From assembly GCF_000720175.1 (NCBI RefSeq), contig NZ_JOIX01000033.1, positions 13,781-77,780 of the forward strand: 64,000 nucleotides of DNA. Direction: 5' to 3'. The notes below the pieces were generated by a model that was given only the letters and a program-made list of their open reading frames with translations, was not told where the DNA came from and did no database searches. The translations under genes were made by a program, and so were the position numbers. The DNA is from Streptomyces sp. NRRL S-337. GTDB taxonomy: Bacteria; Actinomycetota; Actinomycetes; Streptomycetales; Streptomycetaceae. Positions 44,192 through 52,428 of this stretch are shown piece by piece (within the stretch, counting starts at the first letter, position 1; each line of letters starts with the position of its first letter).

Positions 44192-44449
44192 TCAGGCGCT
44201 GGCGTTGCGCGCCCGGTTGCGAGCTGCACGGCGCTTCATCGCGCGGCGCTCGTCCTCGCTCAGACCACCCCAGACGCCGGAGTCCTGGCCGGACTCAAGC
44301 GCCCACTGCAGGCACTGCTCCATGACGGGGCAGCGGCGGCAGACGGCCTTGGCTTCCTCGATCTGCAGCAGCGCAGGACCGGTGTTGCCGATAGGGAAGA
44401 AGAGCTCGGGGTCTTCCTCGCGGCAAACGGCGCGGTGACGCCAGTCCAT
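44192..44449 (-). CDS. wblE: WhiB-family iron-sulfur regulator WblE (WhiB1 orthologue)
   Basis: The 85-residue protein is of the length and sequence of Streptomyces WblE, the orthologue of mycobacterial WhiB1. The four cluster cysteines are visible (Cys9; Cys37 region CRRCPVMEQC), with the GVWGG turn and a basic C-terminal DNA-binding tail (RRAMKRRAARNRARN). WhiB1-type proteins bind a nitric-oxide-sensitive [4Fe-4S] cluster and contact the principal sigma factor. GGAG lies seven bases before ATG 44449. A CRP-like palindrome lies 43-58 bases upstream. Confidence 0.93.
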   Translation of the reverse strand: MDWRHRAVCREEDPELFFPIGNTGPALLQIEEAKAVCRRCPVMEQCLQWALESGQDSGVWGGLSEDERRAMKRRAARNRARNASA

Positions 44450-44768
44450 GGCTGCTCCATCTCCTCGTGTGACGGGATCGTTGCTTGTGAATGTGAACGC
44501 TTTCACGAATCCCCCAACAAGGGAAGGGCCGAACTCCAGTTGCGAACTGGTGCGGTCCTGGGAATGAGGAGGAGGATTCGGGCTCTCAAGGGGGCCGGTA
44601 AAGCGGCCGTCCCGATCGCCATGAAGAGACTCGCAAACCTCGGCGGCGGATACAACCCCTTCCGGAAACTTTTTTTTGATTCCTTGGTGTCGCCTCGGTC
44701 ACAGCCGTCATTCCAGGGGGTGGGAACCAGCCTAAACGTTCGAGTGAAAGGACTTTGGGCCCTACTGC
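44450..44768 (-). other. Intergenic region upstream of wblE
   Basis: No gene is seen in these 319 bases. Besides the CRP-like site, there is a run of eight T (44670-44677) next to the palindrome TTCCGGAA, unusually AT-rich for this genome and probably part of the wblE upstream control region. Confidence 0.5.
44492..44507 (-). promoter_or_regulatory. CRP-like site upstream of wblE
   Basis: TGTGA-ACGCTT-TCACG matches the CRP-family consensus TGTGA-N6-TCACA except for the last base. In Mycobacterium tuberculosis the orthologous whiB1 promoter is controlled by a CRP-family protein, so the match is in a meaningful place. Confidence 0.6.
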
Positions 44769-45761
44769 TCACACAATCACACGCAGTGCACGGCGAACGC
44801 CTGTGAACGTCACACTCGTGCGCAGCCCCAGGTGGTCGCCGTCCATCTGGAAGGGCAGCGGCACCTGCGAATGCAAGGTGAAGTTCGTGAGGTCGTGAAG
44901 TGAGAGCGCATGCTTGCCATGGGGGCCGCGCTCCGGGGTTGACGTGAGCAGCTGCGTGGCATAACGGGCCACCGCCGAGGGGGACAGCTTGCTCAGTGCG
45001 AACAGATCGAGGGCCGTGTCGAACGAGGCGTCCGGGGACGGATAGATCGGACGGTTGCCCAGGTAGGACCACGGAGCGGTGTTGCAGATTATGGCCAGCG
45101 CCAGGTTCTCGACGATCTCCGCCGCACCCTGCGCGCCGTCCTCGCCGCCCGGGCGTTCGAGGGTGATGACCCCCTGCCGGCGGTTCGCCTCCCCCAGGAA
45201 CTGCCGTACGACCTGTCGCATATACAGGGCATGCGTCGAACGCTTGCCGCGTTCCCGCTGCTGTTCGACCCGGCCGACGACCCCGGCGTCGAAACCGAAG
45301 CCCGCGCAGAACGTGAACCAGCGCTCCGGAACGCCCTCGTCCTCCGTACCCGGGGTGCCCGCGGCGAGCCCCAGACCGATGGTGCGCTCACTGCCGTCGC
45401 GCAGCGCGTCCAGGAGGGCGCCGGTGGCCTCCACCACATCGTTGGGCAGCCCGAGGGCCCGGGCGAAGACGTTGGTGGAGCCGCCGGGGACCACGGCCAG
45501 CCGGGGGTGCGACTCGGGATCGGGTCCGTTCGCCAGCAGACCGTTGACGACCTCGTTGACCGTGCCGTCCCCGCCCAGCGCCACGACCAGCTCGGTCTCC
45601 CCGCCCTCGGTGGCCTGCCGGGCAAGATCCCGGGCGTGCCCGCGGTACCGGGTCTCGGCGACCTCCAGCTTGAGGTCGCTGGCGAGGGCGTGGGCGAGGA
45701 CCTCGCGGGTGCGCGCACTGGTGGTGGTAGCAGCGGGATTGACCACGAGGAGAGCGCGCAT
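44769..45761 (-). CDS. Diacylglycerol/lipid kinase family protein
   Basis: The 330-residue protein has the DAGK catalytic domain with VNPAA near the start, the ATP motif VVALGGDGTVNEVVNGL (about 60-76) and VVPGGSTNVFAR. A C-terminal beta-rich domain (about 140-330) follows. Family members phosphorylate diacylglycerol or related lipids, and in actinobacteria some act on phosphatidylinositol mannoside precursors; the exact lipid is unknown. TACGCT lies seven bases before the ATG with no ribosome binding site, suggesting a leaderless message. Confidence 0.88.
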   Translation of the reverse strand: MRALLVVNPAATTTSARTREVLAHALASDLKLEVAETRYRGHARDLARQATEGGETELVVALGGDGTVNEVVNGLLANGPDPESHPRLAVVPGGSTNVFARALGLPNDVVEATGALLDALRDGSERTIGLGLAAGTPGTEDEGVPERWFTFCAGFGFDAGVVGRVEQQRERGKRSTHALYMRQVVRQFLGEANRRQGVITLERPGGEDGAQGAAEIVENLALAIICNTAPWSYLGNRPIYPSPDASFDTALDLFALSKLSPSAVARYATQLLTSTPERGPHGKHALSLHDLTNFTLHSQVPLPFQMDGDHLGLRTSVTFTGVRRALRVIV

Positions 45762-45857
45762 GTGCAGCAGCGTACCTACCTGCCGGTACCGGGCTCACGC
45801 CCCGTCCGCATCCAGGGCGTTCCGGGAAGCGGGGGCCGCCGGCGCTACCCTGCTGGG

Positions 45858-46313
45858 GTGAGCAGTCAGCAGAAGCAGTCCGTGAAGCGCCCCGCCGGCG
45901 CCCCCGCCGCGCCCGCACCGGCCGGTCCGCGGCCCGCCCGGCTGAGCGCCGCCGCGGCCCTCACCGGGATCGAGGGCCTCGCCCTGGCCGCCCTCGGTAC
46001 GTACATGCTGATCATGGGGCTCACGGGCTCGCCGGACAGCCCGCAGCAGGCGGAGATGGGCGGGGTGACGGTGCTCGCGCTGGCCGTGCTGCCGCTGGTC
46101 GCCGCGCGCGGACTGTGGCTGCGCCGCCGCTGGAGCCGGGGCCCCTCGCTGATCACCCAGATCGTCGCCCTGCCGGTGGCCTGGACGCTGGTGCACGGCG
46201 GGGGCGCGCTGGTCGCGGGCGGCGTCGCGCTGGCGCTGGCCGCGCTGGTCGTCCTCGTCCTGCTGGTCAACCCTACGGCTACGGAGGCGTTGGGGATCGC
46301 TCCGCGGGAGTAG
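45858..46313 (+). CDS. Small integral membrane protein, function unknown
   Basis: The 151-residue protein has an N-terminal Pro/Ala-rich cytoplasmic tail (about 30 residues) and four hydrophobic segments (LTGIEGLALAALGTYMLI, VTVLALAVLPLVAARG, LITQIVALPVAWTL, LVAGGVALALAALVVLVLL). No catalytic motif is seen. Start GTG 45858 is six bases after TACCCT, the leaderless arrangement seen repeatedly in this window. An orthologue occupies the same place before sigH in other Streptomyces, but its role is unknown. Confidence 0.75.
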   Translation: MSSQQKQSVKRPAGAPAAPAPAGPRPARLSAAAALTGIEGLALAALGTYMLIMGLTGSPDSPQQAEMGGVTVLALAVLPLVAARGLWLRRRWSRGPSLITQIVALPVAWTLVHGGGALVAGGVALALAALVVLVLLVNPTATEALGIAPRE

Positions 46314-46660
46314 GGGCTTCCCACGTAGCCGTCTGTCCCGCCGCGGTTGTTGCTCGCCGTTGCGCTTTGCGGTGCCCCGCACGTACTTGGCCGTCCCGCC
46401 GTGGGGCGTCTCGCCGTTGCGCCTGCGGCGGGCTGGGTGGGTGTTGGGTGCGGTGACGGGCCTCCGGGACCGGTGTTGGGGACTGCTGTCGCTTTACGTC
46501 CCGAACACCGGCCCCTGCGGCCCGTCCCCTCCCGTTGGGGGAGGGAAGACGTGGGTGGGGGTGGATGTCAGCGGGGTAGGCGCGTGCGGGATGTGAAAGG
46601 CCCCGTAGGGGTAGGTCGAACGGATTCCCTAGGGGATCCGAACGCCCCCTGCGGGGCCAC
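46314..46660. repeat. Repeat-rich spacer with large imperfect palindromes
   Basis: This 350-base gene-free block has odd T/G-rich composition and short repeated motifs (GCCGTTGCG twice, CCGTCCCGCCG twice). It holds a hairpin CCGGTGTT...AACACCGG (46470-46511) and a 60-base imperfect palindrome (46599-46658) with arms GGCCCCG/CGGGGCC and an inner inverted GGATTCC/GGGATCC. The last is 44 bases past the sigma gene stop and is likely its terminator. The composition resembles dispersed Streptomyces intergenic repeats. Confidence 0.5.
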
Positions 46661-46701
46661 AACGTTGGCGGGTGGGTGGGTATTCCCGCGGCTACGGTGG
46701 G

Positions 46702-47688
46702 TCACTCCTCCACGAGGAGCTTGTCGCGGAGTTGGGCCAGGGTGCGGGCCAGGAGGCGGGAGACGTGCATCTGGGAGATGCCGACCTCCTGGGCGATCTG
46801 GGACTGGGTCATGTTGCCGAAGAAGCGGAGGAGGAGGATCTTCTTCTCGCGCGGCGGGAGGTCCTCCAGCAGCGGCTTGAGGGACTCGCGGTACTCGACG
46901 CCCTCCAGCGCCTCGTCCTCCGCGCCGAGGGTGTCGGCGACGGCCGGCGACTCGTCGTCGGTGTCCGGGACGTCCAGGGACAGCGTGCTGTAGGCGTTGG
47001 CCGACTCCAGGCCCTCCAGGACCTCTTCCTCGGAGATCGACAGGTGCTCGGCCAGCTCGTGCACCGTGGGTGCCCGGCCGTGCCGCTGGGAGAGCTCGGC
47101 GGTCGCCGTCGTCAGGGACAGCCGCAGCTCCTGGAGGCGACGGGGGACGCGGACCGCCCAGCCCTTGTCGCGGAAGTGCCGCTTGATCTCGCCGACGACC
47201 GTGGGCGTGGCGTACGTGGAGAACTCCACGCCGCGCTCCGGGTCGAAGCGGTCCACCGACTTGATCAGGCCGATGGTGGCGACCTGGGTCAGGTCGTCGA
47301 GGGGCTCGCCGCGGTTGCGGAACCGTCGGGCCAGGTGCTCGACGAGCGGGAGGTGCATGCGGACGAGGGTGTTGCGCAGCTCGGCGCGCTCCGGTGAGCC
47401 GTCGGGCAGCTTGCGCAGCTCGTAGAACATCGCCCGGGCGCCGTTGCGGTCCTGCGGCTCCTGGGAATGCTGTGGTTCCTGCAGCGTCTCGTCGGGCGCC
47501 GGAGCATCATGCCGATGCGCCTGCTGCCCCTGCTGCTCGCTCTGGTCCATGTGGTCCGCCCGCTCTGCCTGCTCCGCCGCGTCCAACCGGCCGCCGTGGT
47601 CGTCTACGCCCACCGGATGCGGCCGGGCCTGCTGACCGGGGATGGTCGCACCGGACGCCATCCGCCCGCCGCGTTCGAGATCTTTCAC
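46702..47688 (-). CDS. sigH: SigB/SigF/SigG-family stress sigma factor (SigH-like)
   Basis: The 328-residue group 3 sigma factor has region 2 (LVEHLARRFRNRGEPLDDLTQVATIGLIKSVDRFDPERGVEFSTYA), region 3 and region 4 (LPPREKKILLLRFFGNMTQSQIAQEVGISQMHVSRLL). The position after an anti-sigma gene and before the small membrane gene matches S. coelicolor sigH, a stress and development sigma. An N-terminal extension of about 100 residues is Gln/His/Asp-rich, like the SigH isoforms. GTG 47688 has AGGGGG upstream; internal ATG codons could yield shorter forms. Confidence 0.87.
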   Translation of the reverse strand: MKDLERGGRMASGATIPGQQARPHPVGVDDHGGRLDAAEQAERADHMDQSEQQGQQAHRHDAPAPDETLQEPQHSQEPQDRNGARAMFYELRKLPDGSPERAELRNTLVRMHLPLVEHLARRFRNRGEPLDDLTQVATIGLIKSVDRFDPERGVEFSTYATPTVVGEIKRHFRDKGWAVRVPRRLQELRLSLTTATAELSQRHGRAPTVHELAEHLSISEEEVLEGLESANAYSTLSLDVPDTDDESPAVADTLGAEDEALEGVEYRESLKPLLEDLPPREKKILLLRFFGNMTQSQIAQEVGISQMHVSRLLARTLAQLRDKLLVEE

Positions 47689-47704
47689 GGGGCCCCCTGT
47701 TCGG

Positions 47705-48118
47705 TCATGACGGTCCGGGACCGGCGCCGCGCTCCTTGTACAGACTGATGGTGACCGTACGGTCCTCGGCGACGGTGGAATCCACCTTGCCGGCCAGTGC
47801 GGAGAGCACCGTCCAGGCGAAGGTGTCGCGCTCCGGGGCACGGCCGTCGGTCGTCGGGGCGGACACGGTCACCTGCAGTGCGTCGTCGATCAGGCGGAAG
47901 ACGCAGCTCAGCACACTGCCGGAGACGGCCTGTTGCAGGAGGATCGCGCAGGCCTCGTCGACCGCGATGCGCAGATCCTCGATCTCGTCGAGGGTGAAGT
48001 CCAAGCGGGCTGCGAGCCCGGCCGTGGCCGTACGCAGCACGGACAGGTAGGCACCCGCAGCGGGCAGACGGACTTCCACGAAGTCCTGAGTCCCGGGCTC
48101 GCCTGCGATCTGGGACAC
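47705..48118 (-). CDS. RsbW-type anti-sigma factor of SigH
   Basis: The 137-residue protein has the GHKL ATPase fold of RsbW-type anti-sigma factors (LDFTLDEIEDLRIAVDEACAILLQQAV). The canonical N-box Asn is replaced (DEACAILL), so kinase activity is doubtful, and the Mg-binding role may be lost. It matches UshX/PrsH of S. coelicolor, which binds SigH. GGAGG lies five bases before GTG 48118, and 16 bases separate it from sigH, consistent with one operon. Confidence 0.85.
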   Translation of the reverse strand: MSQIAGEPGTQDFVEVRLPAAGAYLSVLRTATAGLAARLDFTLDEIEDLRIAVDEACAILLQQAVSGSVLSCVFRLIDDALQVTVSAPTTDGRAPERDTFAWTVLSALAGKVDSTVAEDRTVTISLYKERGAGPGPS

Positions 48119-48158
48119 CCTCACCTCCAAGGTGGCACAAGCTGGTTGAGCTGGAATG

Positions 48159-48234
48159 CGCGAAATTCGCGTGGTTGGGGATATTTCGCGCCGGTCCTTT
48201 CTCCCCTCGGATGAAAGGAGAACGATCCGGCGCG
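48159..48234 (-). promoter_or_regulatory. Inverted repeats in the leader of the anti-sigma/sigH operon
   Basis: CGCGAA-A-TTCGCG (48159-48171) and a composite stem CGCGCCGG/CCGGCGCG (48187-48194 with 48227-48234) enclosing CCTTTC/GAAAGG lie 40 to 116 bases upstream of the operon. They may be an operator and an RNA leader hairpin. No sigma promoter was recognised with confidence. Confidence 0.35.
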
Positions 48235-48409
48235 GCACATGGTTCGGCTGCGACGCTATCGCGATCTGCGGGCCGATGTCGCCCGGAAGAGGCACGACTG
48301 CTCTCCGGGCGGCGAACGGCCCGCGTCACCGGACCTCCCCGCTGTCACTGATTGTAAATCCACGGGTACGGACAGTGGCTAGGGGTGTGCACTGCCAAAT
48401 CGCGGGTGA

Positions 48410-48898
48410 TTACCCTCCGTTGACGCGTGCTGCGCCCGCGAGGTTGTGCAGTGCCTCTCCAGTGAGCCGGAAGACCGTCCATTCGTCCATGGGCCGGGCA
48501 CCGATCGACCGGTAAAAACCGATGGACGGTTCATTCCAATCCAGGACTGACCACTCGAAACGCTCATACCCGCGAGCCACGCAGATCTCCGCGAGGGCGG
48601 CCATCAGCGCCTTGCCGTGGCCGCCGCCGCGCGCCTCGGGGCGGACGTAGAGGTCCTCCAGATAGACACCGTGCGTGCCCGTCCACGTCGAGAAGTTCCG
48701 GAACCACAGGGCAAAGCCCACCGGAGCGTCGTCGGCCTCGGCGATCAGCGCGAAGGCCGCCGGCTGCGGCCCGAACAGCGCCTCCTTCAGCTGCGGCTCG
48801 GTGGCCCGGGCGGCCTCGGGGGCGCGTTCGTAGGCGGCCAGCTCGCCGATCATGGCGAGGAGGACGGGGACGTCGTCGGGGGTTGCTTCGCGGATCAT
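48410..48898 (-). CDS. GNAT family N-acetyltransferase (diamine acetyltransferase-like)
   Basis: The 162-residue GNAT has the acetyl-CoA P-loop region VRPEARGGGHGKALM and the downstream ERFEWSVLDWNEPSIGFYRSIGARPMDEW, which resembles spermidine/diamine acetyltransferase-like proteins. The substrate is uncertain. TAGCCT ends six bases before the ATG and no ribosome binding site is present, so the transcript is probably leaderless. Confidence 0.85.
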   Translation of the reverse strand: MIREATPDDVPVLLAMIGELAAYERAPEAARATEPQLKEALFGPQPAAFALIAEADDAPVGFALWFRNFSTWTGTHGVYLEDLYVRPEARGGGHGKALMAALAEICVARGYERFEWSVLDWNEPSIGFYRSIGARPMDEWTVFRLTGEALHNLAGAARVNGG

Positions 48899-48961
48899 TC
48901 TTGAAGGCTAAACAGCCGCCGGGGAAGACCTCACACCGGATTTCCGCACCCGGCTTTCGCC

Positions 48962-49222
48962 TCAGACCAGTTTCTGGTCGACGAAACACCAGCGCCAGGA
49001 GTCGCCCGGCTCGAAGGTCCGCATCACCGCGTGCCCGGTTTCCCGGAAATGGCCCGTCGCATGCCGGTACGGCGAGGAATCGCAGCAGCCGACGTGCCCG
49101 CAGACCAGACACAGCCGCAGCTGTACGGGATGGCTGCCGACCGCCTCGCACTCCCGGCAGGTGGCGCTCAGCGGCGCCGGTTCGGCGCGCGGAAGCCCGG
49201 CAATGTGCGTGCACTCGCTCAT
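48962..49222 (-). CDS. UBP-type zinc finger domain protein
   Basis: The 86-residue protein is a stand-alone ZnF-UBP domain with Cys/His pairs CxxC (CREC), CLVCGHVGCCDSS, and RHATGHFRETGH. The eukaryotic domain binds ubiquitin C-termini, but its bacterial role is unknown. Start ATG 49222 lies seven bases after TAACCT with no ribosome binding site. Confidence 0.85.
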   Translation of the reverse strand: MSECTHIAGLPRAEPAPLSATCRECEAVGSHPVQLRLCLVCGHVGCCDSSPYRHATGHFRETGHAVMRTFEPGDSWRWCFVDQKLV

Positions 49223-49281
49223 GATGGCCAGGTTAGATCGCCGGGACGGACGGCGACGGGGTGAGGGGACGGAACGGGCAG

Positions 49282-50883
49282 ATGGCTGTGATGGCGCTGT
49301 TCTTGCTGGTCGCGGGCAGTGCGGCGGTCGCCGGGCTGGCGCGCAGGACACCGGTGCCGGCACCCCTGCTGCTCGTGGCCGCCGGGCTCGCCGCGTCGTA
49401 CATCCCCGGCCTGCCGGACTACACCCTCGATCCGCACATCGTGCTCCCGCTGGTGCTGCCCCCGCTGCTGCACACCGCGGCGCTGGAGAGCTCCTATCTG
49501 GACCTGCGGGCCAATGTGCGGCCGGTGGCGTTGCTGTCGGTGGGCTACGTGCTGTTCGCGACGCTGGTCGTCGGGTACGCGGCCTACCTCCTCGTCCCGG
49601 GCCTGCCGCTGACCTCGGCGCTGGTCCTGGGGGCGGTCGTCGCCCCGCCGGACGCCGTCGCGGCCACCGCCATCGCCCGCCGGCTCGGGCTGCCGCACCG
49701 GATCACCACGATCCTGCAGGGCGAATCCCTGGTCAACGACGCCACCGCGATCACCGCCTACAAGGTGGCGGTGGCCGCGGCCGTCGGCGCCGGTGCCACC
49801 TGGAGCGACGGGATCAAGGAGTTCGCCCTGGCATCCCTGGGCGGCATCGGCATCGGGGTCGTCCTGATGGTGCCGCTGCACTGGCTGCGCGTCCGGCTGC
49901 GGGAGTCCGCGCTGCTGGAGAACACCCTCTCGCTGCTCATCCCGTTCGTCGCCTACGCGGCGGCCGAGCAGGTCGGTGCCTCCGGAGTGCTCGCCGTCGT
50001 CGTGGTGGGCCTCTATCTGGGGCACCGGTCCTGGCAGGTCGACTTCGAGACCCGGCTCCAGGAGGACGCCGTGTGGAAGGTGATCTCCTTCCTGCTGGAG
50101 TCCGCGGTCTTCGCGCTGATCGGACTCCAGCTGCCGGTCGTGGTGCGCGGCCTGGGGGCGTACGGGGCGGGCCCGGCGCTGGCGTACGCGGCGGTGGTGT
50201 TCGCCGTCGTGGTCGGGGCCCGCTTCGTCTGGGTCTTCCCCGCGACCTTTCTGCCGCGGATGCTCTCCGCCCGGATCCGCGCCCGCGAGCCCGGGGTGAA
50301 CTGGACCGCGCCGGTGATCGTCGGCTGGGCCGGGATGCGCGGGGTGGTGTCGCTGGCCATCGCGTTCTCGGTGCCGGCCACCGTGCAGGGCGGCGGGCCC
50401 TTCCCGGGGCGTGACCTGGTGCTCTTCCTGACCTTCACCACTGTCATCGGCACCCTCGTCGTCCAGGGCCTGACCCTGCCCGCACTGATCCGCGCCCTGC
50501 GGCTGCCCGGCCGGGACGCGCAGGCCGAGACGCTGGCCGAGGCCGAGGCCCAGAACGAGGCGTCCCGGGCCGCCGAGGAACGCCTGGCGGAACTGCTCAG
50601 CGACGAGCGCAACGCGCTGCCCGGCCCGCTCTCGGACCGGCTGCGCACCGTCATGGAACGCCGCCGCAACTCCGTGTGGGAGCGGCTCGGCGCGGTCAAC
50701 GAGGTGACCGGGGAGTCCGCCGACGAGACCTACCGGCGGCTGGCCCGGGAAATGATCGACACCGAGCGGCGGGTCTTCGTCCGGCTGCGGGACGCCCGGC
50801 GGATCGACGACGAGATGCTGCGCACGCTGCTGCGCCGGCTCGACCTGGAGGAGGCGACGGCGTACCGGGAGGGCGCCTCCTGA
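49282..50883 (+). CDS. Na+/H+ antiporter (CPA1/NhaP-type)
   Basis: The 533-residue antiporter has about 12 transmembrane helices and a cytoplasmic C-terminal tail of about 120 residues rich in Glu, Arg and Ala. The ion-binding motifs are VVAPPDAVAATA and GESLVNDATA (Asn-Asp pair), with the downstream GWAGMRGVVSLA. This is the CPA1 Na+/H+ exchanger pattern, giving pH and sodium homeostasis. Start ATG 49282 (MAVMALFLL) avoids the basic leader that GTG 49261 would add. Confidence 0.88.
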   Translation: MAVMALFLLVAGSAAVAGLARRTPVPAPLLLVAAGLAASYIPGLPDYTLDPHIVLPLVLPPLLHTAALESSYLDLRANVRPVALLSVGYVLFATLVVGYAAYLLVPGLPLTSALVLGAVVAPPDAVAATAIARRLGLPHRITTILQGESLVNDATAITAYKVAVAAAVGAGATWSDGIKEFALASLGGIGIGVVLMVPLHWLRVRLRESALLENTLSLLIPFVAYAAAEQVGASGVLAVVVVGLYLGHRSWQVDFETRLQEDAVWKVISFLLESAVFALIGLQLPVVVRGLGAYGAGPALAYAAVVFAVVVGARFVWVFPATFLPRMLSARIRAREPGVNWTAPVIVGWAGMRGVVSLAIAFSVPATVQGGGPFPGRDLVLFLTFTTVIGTLVVQGLTLPALIRALRLPGRDAQAETLAEAEAQNEASRAAEERLAELLSDERNALPGPLSDRLRTVMERRRNSVWERLGAVNEVTGESADETYRRLAREMIDTERRVFVRLRDARRIDDEMLRTLLRRLDLEEATAYREGAS

Positions 50884-50903
50884 CCCCGGCGGTCACGCCG
50901 GCC

Positions 50904-51815
50904 TCACGGTGCGCCGGTGATCACCGCGGCGACCGTGCTGCCGGCCGGGAACGCGCCCTCCTCGGCCAGCGTGGTCAGCCCGTACAGCAGCTTCGCGACG
51001 TAGACCCGCTCCAGCGGCAGCCCGTGCCGCCGCTCGAAGGCGTCCGCGAACTCGTCCAGTTCGGGCGTGCGGCGGGCGTAACCGCCGCAGTGGAAGCGGT
51101 CCTCCACCCGCCAGTCGCCGCGCGGCCCGCCGAACGCCGCCCGCTGCAGCTCCTCGACCGTCCCCGTCAGGAAGTGCGGGCGGCCGCCCTTCAGTACGGC
51201 GAAGCCGAGGGCCTGCCGGCCCGGGCCCAGCCCCGCGGCGAGACCGGCCAGCGTGCCGCCCGTGCCGCAGGCCACCCCGACCGTGTCCGCCACCCCGCGC
51301 AGCTCCCGGCCCAGCTCCGCACAGCCTTGTGCGGCAAGGGCGTTGCTGCCGCCCTCCGGCAGGACGTGGAACGCGCCGAAACGGTCGTGCAGGGCGGTCA
51401 GCACCTCCGGCTCGGACTTGCGCCGGTAGCGGTCCCGGTCGAGGAAGTGCAGCCGCATCCCGTCGGCCGCACAGCGGGCCAGCGACGGATTGAGCGGCGC
51501 ACCGGCCAGCTCGTCACCGCGGACCACACCGATGGTGCCGAACCCCAGCAACCGGCCGGCCGCCGCGGTCGCCCGCAGATGGTTGGAGTACGCCCCGCCG
51601 AACGTCAGCAACGTCCGCGCCCCCGCCGCGGCGGCGGCCCGCAGATTCGGCTCCAGCTTGCGCCACTTGTTCCCCGGCAGATCCGGATGTATCAGATCGT
51701 CCCGCTTGAGCACGAGCCGCACCCCGCGCCGAGCGAAGACCTCGTCCTCAACCTCCTGGAGGGGGGAGGGGAGGCGGGGGTGGAGGGCGGCGGTCGGGTC
51801 TATCGGGGCGTTCAC
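50904..51815 (-). CDS. PLP-dependent ACC deaminase/D-cysteine desulfhydrase family protein
   Basis: The 303-residue fold-type II PLP enzyme has the lysine in GNKWRKLEPNL, the substrate loop GGAYSNHLRA and the phosphate-binding GTGGTLAGLAAGL. The family includes ACC deaminase and D-cysteine desulfhydrase; without critical discriminating residues known to me the substrate is open. The start is GTG 51815, with GGAGAG nearly touching it. It ends next to the antiporter gene in convergent orientation. Confidence 0.83.
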   Translation of the reverse strand: MNAPIDPTAALHPRLPSPLQEVEDEVFARRGVRLVLKRDDLIHPDLPGNKWRKLEPNLRAAAAAGARTLLTFGGAYSNHLRATAAAGRLLGFGTIGVVRGDELAGAPLNPSLARCAADGMRLHFLDRDRYRRKSEPEVLTALHDRFGAFHVLPEGGSNALAAQGCAELGRELRGVADTVGVACGTGGTLAGLAAGLGPGRQALGFAVLKGGRPHFLTGTVEELQRAAFGGPRGDWRVEDRFHCGGYARRTPELDEFADAFERRHGLPLERVYVAKLLYGLTTLAEEGAFPAGSTVAAVITGAP

Positions 51816-51873
51816 CTCTCCAGTGTGGCCGCTGTCCGGGCGAGGCCGGGGCTCAACCCACTGGCCACAGGGC

Positions 51874-52059
51874 TCAGCCCACGGGTACGGCGCGGCTCCA
51901 CAGCTCTTCGGCGTGCTCCGCGAAACGGCCGAACATCCCGCCGTCGCCCTGACGGCGCAGATGCAACAGCGGCGAGTCGTGACCGACGAGCCGTGCCAGG
52001 TGAGGTGTGACCAGCGCCTCGCGGTCGAATCGGAACACGGACAGTGACACATGGTTCAC
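51874..52059 (-). pseudogene. C-terminal fragment of an XRE-type regulator (DUF5919-like)
   Basis: The 61 codons read VSLSVFRFDREALVTPH, VGHDSPLLHLRR, and MFGRFAEHAEELW, which resemble the extreme C-terminus of actinobacterial XRE regulators with a DUF5919-like sensor. The helix-turn-helix and most of the sensor are missing; upstream in the same frame there is unrelated sequence. This looks like a remnant left by deletion, although a short GTG-initiated gene cannot be excluded. Confidence 0.5.
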
Positions 52060-52095
52060 GGCGTCGTCCGCACTGCTGTAGCGCGGACGGTAGGG

Positions 52096-52320
52096 ATGGA
52101 CATACAGATGTGGCGGGACAGCCGCGGCCGGGCCGAAAGCGCCGCGGAAGCGCTGCGGGCGGCGATGGCCCTCCTCGGCCTTCCGGAGGCCGCCGCGGCG
52201 AAGGTGCGGCCGGTGGTGACGCACTCGGGGGCGTCGTACGTCGACCTGGGCATGATCCGGTCCGACCACGCGGAGCAGTTGGCCCAAGCGATCCGCATGG
52301 CTCTCATCCGCGTCCACTGA
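52096..52320 (+). CDS. Small conserved hypothetical protein
   Basis: The 74-residue soluble protein starts MDIQMWRDSRGRAESAAEALRAAM and is predicted to be largely helical, with a short strand region around VRPVVTHSGASYVDLG. I recognise no domain. An AGGG stretch directly precedes the ATG; GTG or ATG further upstream would overlap the divergent regulator fragment. It may be a leftover partner of that broken regulator, which is speculation from position. Confidence 0.55.
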   Translation: MDIQMWRDSRGRAESAAEALRAAMALLGLPEAAAAKVRPVVTHSGASYVDLGMIRSDHAEQLAQAIRMALIRVH

Positions 52321-52428
52321 CCTCGCCGGGCCGGTCCGGCATCGGTCGTGCCGGCCGGTCGCCGCCGCCGGCCGGGCACGCCGGGTCACAGGTTCCGCAA
52401 GGCAGAGCCGGGTACTCCAGCTCGTCCG

